DNA of 64,000 nt. Source: G963665545 sp963665545 (lineage in GTDB: Bacteria; Pseudomonadota; Gammaproteobacteria; Xanthomonadales; SZUA-36). The position numbers and the translations under genes are program-made. Below the pieces are notes generated by a model, which was not told the origin of the DNA, searched no databases, and saw only the letters and a program-made list of their open reading frames with translations. The DNA lies in assembly GCA_963665545.2 (NCBI GenBank), contig CAXXKZ010000010.1, positions 17,717 through 81,716 on the forward strand, in the 5' to 3' direction. Positions 54,104 to 63,660 of this stretch are shown piece after piece (positions within the stretch are counted from its first letter, which is position 1; each line of letters starts with the position of its first letter).

Positions 54104-55525
54104 ATGACCCTGGCTCGACTAATTTCACTAACTGCCCTGTTGCCATTGCTGGCCCTGTTCGGCCCGCAAGCCGCGTGGGCGGCGAGCGCCGAGCGGGATT
54201 TGTCATGGGCTGACTGTCCGGTGGGCATTATCGACAGGATTCGCTGTGGCACCATTAAAGTGCCTGAGAACTGGGGTCAGGCTTTTGCTGATCACCGCAT
54301 CACGCTGAGTTTTGCCTTCATCGCCGCTGCTGATGAGGCGACTGCATCGCCGGTAGCCTTCCTGACTGGCGGTCCGGGCTTCAGTGCCTTTGCTTCCCTG
54401 GCCGTCTTGCCGACACTGCCGATCAGCAAAAGTCGAAACATCATCGTGCTGGAGCCCAGGGGCTATAGCTATTCTGATCCCTGGCTGAATTGTGCAGACA
54501 TCGAGGCCTTGGCTGAGTGTCATGCCGCTGCAATTAAGGCCGGCCATGATCCTGAGCAATACACCACGCCTGCTTCCGTCCGCGACTATGAGTTCCTGCG
54601 CATTGCATTGGGGATTGACCGGTGGAATCTCCTGGGCGTGTCCTACGGCACTTTCTGGGCGTCGGCCTATATGCGCATGTTTCCGGATTCGCTGCGCTCG
54701 GTGGCAATGGATTCGCCCTATCCGCTGAATGCAGGCTATGACTGGAACCGTGTTTCGGCCCTCAATAGCTTCGAGCGGATGTTCAATTCATGCAAGGCGA
54801 ACCCGGCCTGTGATGGCGCCTTTCCTGACTTGCGCCAGCGTTTTATCAGCAGCCTGCGCCGGCTGGCTGCTGTGCCTGCCGTCACGGCCGCCATGCCGGG
54901 TGGAGAACTCGACCACATTGCTGCATTCGGGGCCCTCTATGGCGCACTCTATATGTCGCCCAGCCTGACCCGAACACCGATGCTGATCGATGCCCTGGCG
55001 CGCGAGGACTACGAAATATTTTCCGCCCTGTCCGCCCGCCCCATGATGGACTTTCCGCAGGGTTTCGACCGCGGTGGCGCGATGGGGCTGAATGCTTCGG
55101 TGATGTGCATTGAAGACATCTTCTTTCCTGCGGCCATCGAAACCCGGGTTGCCTTCTCCGCCCCATGGCCAGAGGATATCGTTGAGCTAATTACGCCAGA
55201 GGGCTGGGACTACGACCGCCGCTGCGGCGGCTGGCCGGTCCAGACTCGCGACCAGACCATGAACTGGCCCGTTGAAAGCGACATCCCGACCATAGTACTG
55301 GTGGGTGCCTACGACCCGATCACCCCACCGGAATTTGCCGATGCCATGCTGCTGCACCTGAGTCGCGGGACTTTGGTGCTCAATTCTGCAACCGCCCACG
55401 CCCTGTTCCTGGACGATGATGCCTGCGTGCATGATATCTGGATGCGGTTCTACGACGCGCCCGATCAGAAAGTCGACATCAGTTGCCTGGTCAACACGCC
55501 AGCGGTGGATTGGGAATTGCCCTGA
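54104..55525 (+). CDS. Secreted S33-family peptidase (tripeptidyl aminopeptidase-like)
   Basis: 473 residues with a signal peptide (MTLARLISLTALLPLLALFG, cut near AWAAS). The alpha/beta-hydrolase domain has FLTGGPGFSAF, the nucleophile elbow LLGVSYGTFWASAYM, and the C-terminal TAP-like part with acid and His in VGAYDPITPP and SATAHALF. Such enzymes remove short peptides from N-termini in the periplasm. Four or more cysteines in the lid region probably form disulfides. The gene follows the family A repeat. Confidence 0.87.
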   Translation: MTLARLISLTALLPLLALFGPQAAWAASAERDLSWADCPVGIIDRIRCGTIKVPENWGQAFADHRITLSFAFIAAADEATASPVAFLTGGPGFSAFASLAVLPTLPISKSRNIIVLEPRGYSYSDPWLNCADIEALAECHAAAIKAGHDPEQYTTPASVRDYEFLRIALGIDRWNLLGVSYGTFWASAYMRMFPDSLRSVAMDSPYPLNAGYDWNRVSALNSFERMFNSCKANPACDGAFPDLRQRFISSLRRLAAVPAVTAAMPGGELDHIAAFGALYGALYMSPSLTRTPMLIDALAREDYEIFSALSARPMMDFPQGFDRGGAMGLNASVMCIEDIFFPAAIETRVAFSAPWPEDIVELITPEGWDYDRRCGGWPVQTRDQTMNWPVESDIPTIVLVGAYDPITPPEFADAMLLHLSRGTLVLNSATAHALFLDDDACVHDIWMRFYDAPDQKVDISCLVNTPAVDWELP

Positions 55526-55549
55526 CCTGGAGGCCGCAGGCGAGTGGTG

Positions 55550-55690
55550 ACCGCCTAGCCGTGAACTCCAGCAACGTTGTTCACGTGTGCTGATCTAGTC
55601 TGTGAGGCGCCACTTCGCAGCAAGGGGTCTTCTTGCAGGACGCGCTCGAGCCCGTCCATGGGCCTTTCCGGTGGTAGCGTAGCCATAACA
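55550..55690 (-). repeat. Family B repeat, inverted partial copy
   Basis: Reverse-complement match to about 52615-52745: ggcgcc, then the arm aaggggtcttcttgcaggac (55622-55641), cgcgctcgag and the cccgtccatggg hairpin. Only one arm of the long stem is present, so it is a half-element. The rest of 55526-55776 shows no gene. Confidence 0.75.
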
Positions 55691-55776
55691 AACGTTCCCT
55701 GGTGTATACAACGTTATAACGCTGTTTCATAAGTAGAAAAATCAATTTTCGGTCCGCCTTGGTGAAATATGCGGGG

Positions 55777-56085
55777 CTAGCGGTCCCGCGGCAAAATGTC
55801 CCGTGCGGCGCCACAAAACGCCGCGATTTCCTTTCGGCTGAATGGGCTATGAATGCGTTTTGGTGAAGCAGCCTGATGGGCCAGGCTCACGCCGGGCCTG
55901 CGCTCGGTGATGGGCCGGATCGGTCTTGCCACGAAGCCGCCACCGCAATTGGGGCAGACGTTTTGCAACACATCGTCGACGCAACTGGCGCAGAAGGTAC
56001 ATTCATACGTGCAGATGCGTGCTTCCATTGATGCAGGCGGCAAGTCCTTGTCGCAGTATTCACAGTTTGGCCTAAGTTGCAGCAT
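55777..56085 (-). CDS. DUF1272-family zinc-ribbon protein
   Basis: 102 residues. The N-terminal 60 residues are the DUF1272 zinc-ribbon: LRPNCEYCDKDLPP, CTYECTFCASCVDDVLQN and CPNCGGGFVARP, with eight cysteines for two zinc sites. The C-terminal tail is basic and unstructured. The ATG at 56085 matches the family start (MLQLRP). Function unknown. Confidence 0.85.
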   Translation of the reverse strand: MLQLRPNCEYCDKDLPPASMEARICTYECTFCASCVDDVLQNVCPNCGGGFVARPIRPITERRPGVSLAHQAASPKRIHSPFSRKEIAAFCGAARDILPRDR

Positions 56086-56133
56086 ATTTGCTCCTGTCCT
56101 GATCCGGCATCTGTCTATCAAACGGGTCGGGTT

Positions 56134-56847
56134 CTACCGGTCTGGCTGTTTTTTTCTTCGCACCGCAGAGGGCTTGACCTCCGTCCAGGACGTCACCTTA
56201 TTGTGGTCAAGCGGATCGCGCCCTTGCAGCAGACGACGCATGTAGGGAAAGTCGTCGTAACCATAGAAAAGCGCCTCGTCGACGATCATTGTGGGCACGC
56301 CGAATACGCCGCATTCAATCGCCGCATCGGTATTGTTCCTTATCCGGAGCTTTGCTTCATCGGTCGTGATTGCCGCGAGCATTGACTGGCCATCAAGACC
56401 GCCATCCAGCAGGACCTCAAGCAGTGCCTGAGGGTCCGTGATGGCAGTGCTTTTTGCCCACACCGCACTGAATAGAATATCGATCAGCCCATGGCGCTGG
56501 CACTCATTCATATCCAGTGCAGTCAGACGAAGCAATGCCAGTGGGTTGAACGGATGCGATGCCGGGGGTGCAAAGGGAATATCCAGAATCGAGCATTTGC
56601 GCAGCACATTGCTGAACATCCAGCGGCGCATGGGCTCATACTCGGCGGGCCCTGTCCGCCCCGATGCGCCCAGCAGCCCTGCAAATAAAATGGGAATCGG
56701 CCTGATGTCGAGATTGAAAGACTCGCCGATGGGTTTCAGCGCTTGCCAGGCAATGTAAGCGTTGGGGGATATGTAATCAAAGTAAAAGCGCAACGTCGGG
56801 CCGGTCCCGGCAGGATCGGCATCGGCGCGGGCGCCAGGGCCCGACAA
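56134..56847 (-). CDS. 2-hydroxychromene-2-carboxylate isomerase-like (DsbA-family) protein
   Basis: About 237 residues of the thioredoxin-fold, glutathione-transferase kappa-like group. The active-site start is LRFYFDYISPNAYIAWQAL with Ser in place of the redox Cys. The end GVFGVPTMIVDEALFYGYDD is typical of HCCA isomerases, which act in aromatic-ring degradation with glutathione. The start is uncertain: a TTG at 56847 lies 14 bases after the stop of the upstream amidohydrolase, and no ATG fits. Last gene of the four-gene operon 56134-61820. Confidence 0.75.
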   Translation of the reverse strand: MSGPGARADADPAGTGPTLRFYFDYISPNAYIAWQALKPIGESFNLDIRPIPILFAGLLGASGRTGPAEYEPMRRWMFSNVLRKCSILDIPFAPPASHPFNPLALLRLTALDMNECQRHGLIDILFSAVWAKSTAITDPQALLEVLLDGGLDGQSMLAAITTDEAKLRIRNNTDAAIECGVFGVPTMIVDEALFYGYDDFPYMRRLLQGRDPLDHNKVTSWTEVKPSAVRRKKQPDR

Positions 56848-56860
56848 TACTGCTGGACTG

Positions 56861-58528
56861 TCAGGCTTCAAAGGTCGTGCGTCCGCCCAGCACGGTTCGC
56901 AGTACCCTGATGTCGATGATCGCATCTGGATCCACCGCGTGGGGGTCACTGGCCAACACAACAAAATCTGCCAGTTTCCCCGGGGTCAGCGATCCCTTGA
57001 TGTCTTCCTCAAATGAAGACCATGCCCCGTTGACCGTACAGACCTGCAAGGCCTGGGCAACTGAAATACGCTGACTGTCTCCCCACACGCGCCCCTGGGT
57101 GTCTTTGCGCGTGACCATGCTTTGAATCGCCATCATCGGCTCAAACGGCCCGGGTGGATAGTCGCTCGCCGGTGCCACGGGTATCCCGGCCTCCAGGAAG
57201 GAGCGGTGGGCGAACATCCACTGCATTTTTTCAGCGCCATATTCCGGCCACTTGTTGCCGTGAAAGTGTGCGTAGGTATAAAACGGGGTGGGGATGACGC
57301 CGGCGGCCTTGATCCGGGCGACCAGGCCGGGGTTGACCAGCGAACAGTGTTCAATGCGAAACCTGGGATTGGGGCCTGACCATTTTGCCAGGACCCGCTC
57401 ATAGGACTTCATCACCATGTCGATGGTGACATCGCCATTGGCGTGGATGCCAATTCGGAAACCGCGGGCGACAGCGTCGTCCACGGCTGCGTCAATTTCT
57501 TCCTGCGTCATCGTCAGGATACCGAAGTCGTCCTCACGTCCCGCATAAGGGGTGCTCATCCGCATGGTGCGTTCAGAAGCCGAGCCATCGGCCACGTACT
57601 TGACGGCACCGATTCTCATCATCTCATTGCCAAAGCCCGATCTCATACCGGCGTTCTTGAAGGCGCGGTATTCCTCGCCCTCTCCATTGGGCATGATGGA
57701 CATCCGTTGATACAGTGAATCCGCTGCAAGGGCATCCTGAAATGCCACGAAATCCTCCGGAACGCGATAGGCGTCCGTCAACGATGTCAGGCCCGAGGCC
57801 GCCATGCGCTTGGAAATCGTGATGGCGGCCCTATAACGCGTCGCACGGTCGACCTGTGGCCAGTTGCCCACCAGGCGAAAGGCGTGTGAGGCGTTCTCGG
57901 CCACCTTGCCGGTCAGTTCACCATTTTCACGATAGTAGAGTCCGCCCTTTGGGTCGACGGTCTCGGCGGTCACGCCGGCCACTTCAAATCCCTTCGAGTT
58001 GACCACCCCCGTATGTCCGCCGCGATGCCCGACAAAAACAGGATGGTTTGGCACCGCTGCGTCGAGATCGCGCCGATTTATCGGCCGTCCGTCCGCAAGT
58101 TTGGTGTCGTCATACATAACACCTTCGACCCACATGCCGGCTGGCGTCGTTGCTGCCTTGGCCGCCAGGGCCGCCTGAATCGCGGCGATGGTTGGCAAAT
58201 TGACGTTGACGCCGGTGGCCTCATTGGCAAACAGGGGGTGGCTGTGCGCATCGATGAACCCAGGCGTCACCGTCAGGCCGTGGCCATCGATGACCTGGGT
58301 AGCAGAGCCAATCAGGTCCGCAATTTCTGCGTCAGAGCCGACCGCCACAATTCGGTCACCTTTTACGGCCAAAGCCTGGGCGGTACCCAGAGCCGGGTCC
58401 ATCGTCAGGATATTGGCGCCGGTCACGACCAGGTCGGCCTTACCCCAGGAACCAAAAGACATCCGCGGTGGGATGCCCGCGGTGATCAGGCCTACTGAAA
58501 TACCGAGAAAACTTCTGCGACTGGTCAT
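56861..58528 (-). CDS. Tat-exported amidohydrolase, YtcJ-like (amidohydrolase 3)
   Basis: 555 residues. A Tat signal (SRRSFLG with a hydrophobic run) is followed by an amidohydrolase barrel: DLVVTGANILTMDP, the metal motif PGFIDAHSHPLF, HRGGHTGVVNSKGFE, IGIHANGDVTID, FRIEHCSLVNPG and PASDYPPGPFEPM. YtcJ-like enzymes have broad or unknown substrates. It lies 16 bases downstream of the PLP enzyme gene, so the two are probably cotranscribed. Confidence 0.88.
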   Translation of the reverse strand: MTSRRSFLGISVGLITAGIPPRMSFGSWGKADLVVTGANILTMDPALGTAQALAVKGDRIVAVGSDAEIADLIGSATQVIDGHGLTVTPGFIDAHSHPLFANEATGVNVNLPTIAAIQAALAAKAATTPAGMWVEGVMYDDTKLADGRPINRRDLDAAVPNHPVFVGHRGGHTGVVNSKGFEVAGVTAETVDPKGGLYYRENGELTGKVAENASHAFRLVGNWPQVDRATRYRAAITISKRMAASGLTSLTDAYRVPEDFVAFQDALAADSLYQRMSIMPNGEGEEYRAFKNAGMRSGFGNEMMRIGAVKYVADGSASERTMRMSTPYAGREDDFGILTMTQEEIDAAVDDAVARGFRIGIHANGDVTIDMVMKSYERVLAKWSGPNPRFRIEHCSLVNPGLVARIKAAGVIPTPFYTYAHFHGNKWPEYGAEKMQWMFAHRSFLEAGIPVAPASDYPPGPFEPMMAIQSMVTRKDTQGRVWGDSQRISVAQALQVCTVNGAWSSFEEDIKGSLTPGKLADFVVLASDPHAVDPDAIIDIRVLRTVLGGRTTFEA

Positions 58529-58544
58529 GTGCCTAACTCCGCTG

Positions 58545-60038
58545 CTAAAGCCAACTACGATTGATGTCCTCGATCATGGCATCCCATTGGGGAAGCAGTG
58601 CCCTGAGGTTCTTCCAGAAAGACTGATTTTTTCGTTCCACGAAACTATTGAAATCCACCCCTTGCTGCTCCACCCAGGTGAAATAACCGAGGTTGAAAAC
58701 CCGCTCTCTGTCCTGCATCGACAGTTCCGCTACGTCAGCCGTATCGGTGGCGGCCAAATGGCGGCCGAAAGTCTCGGCGGCATCGAGGTCGTCAAAATGA
58801 CCACCAAAGGCCGAGGACATCGCCTTTTCCCTCTCCGTGCCGTACATCTGGGCGCTGTCGGTGGCCACGGTAATCAAGGCATCATTGGAGGACAGTTTCA
58901 GGTATTTCGACAGCTTGATGGCCGCCAGTATGTTGGCGATCGACGACAGTCCCAGACGCCCGAGGGTCTCTTCCACGAGCTGTGGGGCGAACGCCTTTCG
59001 ATCGGTCAGGAAACTGCGGCCTGCTTCGGTATTGAACAACACGTTCAATGCATCAGAGCTGCTGTCGGACACGCCGATAATGAAATCGGTGTTCATTGCA
59101 TTGTGGATATAGGGGATATGCTTGTCGCCGATGCCCTGAATATTGTGTTCACCATAGCCGTTGTACAGCAGGGTCGGACACTCAACAGGCTCAGCCACGG
59201 CAATCGCGCTGCCAAACTGCTCTTTCAGGTAGTCACCGGCAGCCAGGGTGCCTGCGGAACCGCTGGTGGCGACAAAGGCGGAAAGCTGCAGCGAAGGGTT
59301 GGCGGCCTTTACGGTCTCGAACACCTTGGCCATGGCCGCGCCGGTGACCTCAAAGTGCACCAGGTAATTGCCGAATTCCGAAAACTGATTGAAGATCACG
59401 TTCTCGGGGTCCTGGGCCAGTTGTGCGCAGGCGTCATAGATTTCCTTGACGTTACTTTCCGTGCCTGGTGTCCTGATGATGTCCGAGCGCTCGACCACCC
59501 AGTCCTCCAGCCAGTCAAATCGTTCCTGGCTCATGCCTTCGGGCAAGACGGCCACGCCGCGGCAATCGAGGATACGGGATATGGCGACGCCGCCACGACA
59601 GTAGTTGCCGGTTGAGGGCCATACCGCCCGGTGCTTCTCGGGATCGAACTGGCCGCTGACCAGGCGCGGGACCAGGCAGGCATAGGCCGGCAGGACCTTG
59701 TGTGCCCTGATCATTGGAAATGTGTCGCCGAACAATACGATGATGGGTGACGGTACGCCGGTCAGTTCGGGCGGTAGCACCACGTGATCCGGCACCTCTT
59801 TCAGTCCGCCGGTCGCCCTGTCGTTGTGCCAGTGAACGCGAAACAGATTCAGCGGGTCGGGCTCATCCGGCGAGATGTCCATCAGTGAATCGATGATGGG
59901 CTGGGGAATGGTTTCCGGATCGCGGAGTTGGGAAAACGTCGGCAATGCCGTATTGCTCTGTCTCAATCGGGCAATGGTGGAATCCAGTGCATCTTGATCA
60001 ACGACTTGAGTTTCGAGACCAGCTTGGGTCATTATCAT
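58545..60038 (-). CDS. PLP-dependent lyase, cysteine-synthase-like fold type II
   Basis: 497 residues, cytoplasmic. The PLP lysine is K114 in MIRAHKVLPAYA. Substrate loop STGNYCRGG and phosphate loop ATSGSAGTLAAG follow. It is longer than cysteine synthase because of an extra C-terminal part (about 380-497). Relatives include cysteine desulfhydrases and cystathionine synthases, but this one belongs to a less-studied group. An ATG two codons downstream (60032) is also possible. It sits between the DMF-amidase-like and amidohydrolase genes with gaps of 15-16 bases. Confidence 0.75.
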   Translation of the reverse strand: MIMTQAGLETQVVDQDALDSTIARLRQSNTALPTFSQLRDPETIPQPIIDSLMDISPDEPDPLNLFRVHWHNDRATGGLKEVPDHVVLPPELTGVPSPIIVLFGDTFPMIRAHKVLPAYACLVPRLVSGQFDPEKHRAVWPSTGNYCRGGVAISRILDCRGVAVLPEGMSQERFDWLEDWVVERSDIIRTPGTESNVKEIYDACAQLAQDPENVIFNQFSEFGNYLVHFEVTGAAMAKVFETVKAANPSLQLSAFVATSGSAGTLAAGDYLKEQFGSAIAVAEPVECPTLLYNGYGEHNIQGIGDKHIPYIHNAMNTDFIIGVSDSSSDALNVLFNTEAGRSFLTDRKAFAPQLVEETLGRLGLSSIANILAAIKLSKYLKLSSNDALITVATDSAQMYGTEREKAMSSAFGGHFDDLDAAETFGRHLAATDTADVAELSMQDRERVFNLGYFTWVEQQGVDFNSFVERKNQSFWKNLRALLPQWDAMIEDINRSWL

Positions 60039-60053
60039 GCGTCCTAATATAAT

Positions 60054-61820
60054 TCACAACTGACCCGTAAAGCGGTTCAGTACATTTCGTGTAACTGTCT
60101 CAGTCGCCTGGTCGCGTCTTTTCAGACCCGCAACCCACTCGCAGCTGCCTGCATGAAACACCGTTCCGTTGCCACGCTTGAAGGTCACGATCATGCCGTT
60201 TCCGCGGGCCGCCCCGGGACGTATTTCCTCCAGGCCAGGGGTTGAGTCACCATAGTAGAATACAGTGCCGCGATGGCCGTGGTCGCGTTCAACGTTTGCG
60301 GCCAGGCCCATTGCCAGAATTTCGAGCGACTCGGGGGCATTATTGCGTTGTGTCGGGTAAGGCAAACCGTCCCGAAAGGTGTAATCCAGGCCATCCACCT
60401 CATAGCCGAATATGATCGCCTTGCCGCCAATGGTATCGCCGTAGTACAAATCCGAACCGGTAAATGCCCAGTGATCGGGTTGGTACACCGTAAAGCCGCC
60501 CGTTCCGCGAGGAACCTGCACGCCAACGCCCGCATATATACCATACAAGGCGTTGAGACCGAAGGTGTCCACCGCTGACCGTCCAACCGCAGGATCCTCC
60601 CAAAAGGAAGTGAGCAGGTGTGCCTGATCTGAATCTCTCAGGGGGTCATGCGTGCCGGCCATGGCTTTGTAGCAGACCTGGGTATTGCCGTCGTCTTCCA
60701 ACCTGATTTGCCAGGCAAAATTTCCTGCAAATCGCGCCACGTTTCCGCCCGCCTCGACATAACGATCCACCGCGTCTCTCATGTCCCAGGACCAGTATTC
60801 ATCATGTCCCACAAACACCACGCACTTGTAGTCATCGAGCAGGCGTCGGTCATAATGCAGGTCTTGCTGAGTCGCATAGTCGAGTGCGTATCCATTCTCT
60901 TCCGCCCACACTACGAAGGGCCGCTCATAGGTCGCCCAACCGGCGTTGGGGTACCAGCGGCTATAACCCATCGTGGTGGCGAATTCGATACAGGGGTAAC
61001 GAGGGATGGCGTCGTGGCCGTGCTCGAATTCATGGGGCTTGCGCGGCGCACCTTCGGGCAGAGCGATCTGGCCGCGACCAAAGGGTCTGTGGTGGTGGGT
61101 CAATATCGGTTCGAAATTGAACCCTTCGAGCGGGTTGGCGGCGATGTAGTGGTTGCTTCCACCCCAATCATTGTAGGCATGCCAGGTGGATGTGGCTGCC
61201 ACCAGCAGGATGTCGGACTTGTGCCCACCCCTGGCCGGTTTCACGAAGAAGCCGTGCTCTTGCTCTCGGACCTCTCCGCGCTCATTTTCCGCGCGGGAAA
61301 TGACCAGATAAAAACCCGTGAGCAGATCGGCTGGCAACGCCCAGCGGAAGGCGACCGGCCAATTGCAGCCCATGGTGTGGAAATCGTCAGGTAGGGCTGC
61401 CATCTCGCCCGTCAAACCTGCCGCTTTGTGTATTGAAAGCGGTATGTGACCGTCTCGGATCAGTTCGATGCTGAACTGACTGGCGGTGGTGCTGATGTGG
61501 AACTGAACTTCCTCGCCCGGCAGATACGACAGCTTGTCGGTGTAACACCATACCTCCAGGTACTCCGGGTCGCCCATCGGCGCCTCGAAGAAATTGGCCG
61601 TGACGGCATGGAAGCCCTGGCCTCTCGGATAAGCACGGCTGTAGGCTGGCGCCGCCAAAGGCTGCTGCGCTGCGTGCCCCTTGGCGCTTGGTGCCTGTGC
61701 GGCCAGAGCGCCTTCCGATTGGGCGATGGTGCTGGCGGCTGCAACTGCGCCGACGCCACCGACAAATTTTCGCCTGGTGATGCCCGGTCTTTTATTGGAT
61801 TGGTCTGCGTCGCTCGACAT
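60054..61820 (-). CDS. Tat-exported N,N-dimethylformamidase beta-like protein
   Basis: 588 residues. A Tat signal is clear (ITRRKFVGGVGAVAAAST). The rest matches the large subunit of N,N-dimethylformamidase: an Ig-like N-terminal part (LEVWCYTDKLSYLPGEEVQF), then the catalytic domain with STWHAYNDWGGSNHYIA, FVVWAEENGYALDYATQQDL, FVGHDEYWSWDMRDAVDRYV and the C-terminal FKRGNGTVFHAGSCEW. The small subunit of the known enzyme is not in the window. First gene of the operon with the PLP enzyme, amidohydrolase and isomerase-like protein; the substrate is likely an amide, but this is inference. Confidence 0.82.
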   Translation of the reverse strand: MSSDADQSNKRPGITRRKFVGGVGAVAAASTIAQSEGALAAQAPSAKGHAAQQPLAAPAYSRAYPRGQGFHAVTANFFEAPMGDPEYLEVWCYTDKLSYLPGEEVQFHISTTASQFSIELIRDGHIPLSIHKAAGLTGEMAALPDDFHTMGCNWPVAFRWALPADLLTGFYLVISRAENERGEVREQEHGFFVKPARGGHKSDILLVAATSTWHAYNDWGGSNHYIAANPLEGFNFEPILTHHHRPFGRGQIALPEGAPRKPHEFEHGHDAIPRYPCIEFATTMGYSRWYPNAGWATYERPFVVWAEENGYALDYATQQDLHYDRRLLDDYKCVVFVGHDEYWSWDMRDAVDRYVEAGGNVARFAGNFAWQIRLEDDGNTQVCYKAMAGTHDPLRDSDQAHLLTSFWEDPAVGRSAVDTFGLNALYGIYAGVGVQVPRGTGGFTVYQPDHWAFTGSDLYYGDTIGGKAIIFGYEVDGLDYTFRDGLPYPTQRNNAPESLEILAMGLAANVERDHGHRGTVFYYGDSTPGLEEIRPGAARGNGMIVTFKRGNGTVFHAGSCEWVAGLKRRDQATETVTRNVLNRFTGQL

Positions 61821-61980
61821 TTGAATGCGCTCCTCTGGCGGTTGCGGCGGCGGACATCGCCGATTTGGGACAGGCGCGCCGAGGGATTATTATGCACTGC
61901 CGTGACGCCTTGGAATGTCCTTGCTCAATTCCGGGTCGATCGTCTTCAGCCTGCTCAACGGGTCAACCGGTGAGAATCCG

Positions 61981-63623
61981 TTAATCCGCCGGGTCGTGGA
62001 GCCTGTCGGTGACTTCCACGAAATCCAGGTCTCCTATCGAGTAGTAGGCGCGATTTTCCAATAGCGGTAAGTCCAATCCAAAGGCGTTGTTGAATACGAC
62101 GCGAAACGTATTTACAGAGGACATCGTCTGTTCCAGGCCATCGCGCGGGATAGCGGCAGGCAGGTACACGGCATTGAGTATTCCAAAACGTTCCACCACG
62201 TCGGTATTGGCTGCTGATTGGAGGTCAAATCCGGTGTGCGTGCCGTGGTCTGCCTGAATGATCACAATGGCGTTGCCCGCGCTTGAGTCGAGGATGGACT
62301 GGAATGTTTCCTTGAGACGATGATTCAGACCCGCGAGGTTTGGCGGGTAATTCTCTGTGAACCAGTCCACATAGCCGGGGACTGCAAATTTGTCCTGGAG
62401 CCACGGTGAGGCATCGTACAACGGGTATGGCGGTATCATTTCGCCTTCGTCATCGAAGCAAAATGGTCCGTGTGGACTCACGACGTGGTAGAAGACAAAC
62501 TTTGGACCGGCGTCATCAGCGGCCTCTTCCAGGTCTGCAAGCGTCCCCACAATCCGGTCAAACTTGGAAATCTGCAACTCCTGTAGGAGTGCCCAACTGC
62601 GAAAAATGGGAATCAACGGCTTGACGAAAGTCTGGCCGGCCAAAGCTTCCTCGAACTGGCTCAGGGGACGCGACAGCGCCGCCGTGAGGGTGGTTGACGC
62701 CTTCCTGGTGACGGCGTAGCCCGTATCATTCGAAATGATGCGGTAGCCCAGGCTCGAAAAAAATCGATGAACCCGACTGTTTTTTACGAATTCATCGGCC
62801 AGAATCGATTTGATGAAACTGAAACGCAGCGAGAAATCTTCCGGAGCCATCGATTGCACCTGCTGTGGGACCAGGGTATCGAGGTATTCGCCGTTGAGTG
62901 TCGAGGCCAGCGACAGGTGGGTCCAGGCGTAGTTCGAGTGACTTTGATGCGCTACGAAAAAGCCCTTCATCTCCAGCCAATTCAGAAAGTCGGAATTGTC
63001 GTAGTCAAAACGGGATCGCAATACGTCACCACGTGAGTAGGCATCCAGGACAATGTAGTAAATATCCGGCAGATCCGTGTTGAGGGGGTCCATGTTTTTG
63101 GATTGAAGCCACTCGTGGACCGGCGGCTCGTCCGGCGTTTCCGGGCGGCTGGCATTGGGCGAGGCAGGGCCTGCCAAAATCAGTGGCATGACCGCCAATG
63201 CAAGAACGACCGCGCCAAAAGTATTGAGAACGATCGTGATGTTCAGAAGCGAAGATTGCGTGCGTCGAATAACGAGCGTGAGGAAGACGTACAACACCCC
63301 GGTAAGCAGGAGCCATGCCGACAGGAAAACGTCGGGGGGGTCGTGATGTTCAATGCATTGTGAACCAGGTAAAACGCAAATCCATAGCCCACCAAACTCA
63401 GGACAATTAGGCAACCGAGCAGAGCGGCGCCGCGACCCGAACGGCAAAACAGCCTGGACAGGCTGACCGCCACGGCCGCAACAATCAAATACACGATGGC
63501 GGGACGGACGATGTCGAGAGATTCCAGTTGCAGTCTGTTCAAAACAAAAAGATTGACCACCGGTGCCAATGCAATGAGAAAGGGATACAGCGGAACTTTC
63601 AGCACGCTCTTGTCAATATTCAT
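61981..63623 (-). pseudogene. Membrane sulfatase/phosphoethanolamine-transferase-like protein, frameshift at a C-run
   Basis: The N-terminal part (63623 to about 63335) has three to four membrane helices (YPFLIALAPVVNLFVLNRLQ). After a run of seven C (minus strand, 63334-63340) the frame changes, and the protein goes on in another frame with more helices and a soluble alkaline-phosphatase-like domain (DIYYIVLDAYSRGDVLRSRF, VIIQADHGTHTGF). One more C (eight) restores a frame of 547 residues and the sensible junction ITTPPDVFLSAW. Such proteins modify lipid A or glycans, or act as sulfatases. The gene is either decayed, variable, or misread at the homopolymer. Confidence 0.8.
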
Positions 63624-63660
63624 TTGGCTTCCAACGGGGAAACGCCTTCGCTAATAGTGT

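Noticed and set aside
53688..54206. N-terminal extension of the YHS gene to about 340 residues
   Set aside because: The extension is translated repeat family A; the signal peptide at 53687 gives the proper start.
686..55690. Dispersed repeats as a CRISPR array
   Set aside because: Copies are tens of kilobases apart, in both directions, without regular spacers or cas genes.
1160..55690. Family B hairpins as integron attC sites
   Set aside because: Some cctaacg/cgttagg pieces resemble attC core sites, but there is no paired core geometry, no cassette genes and no integrase.
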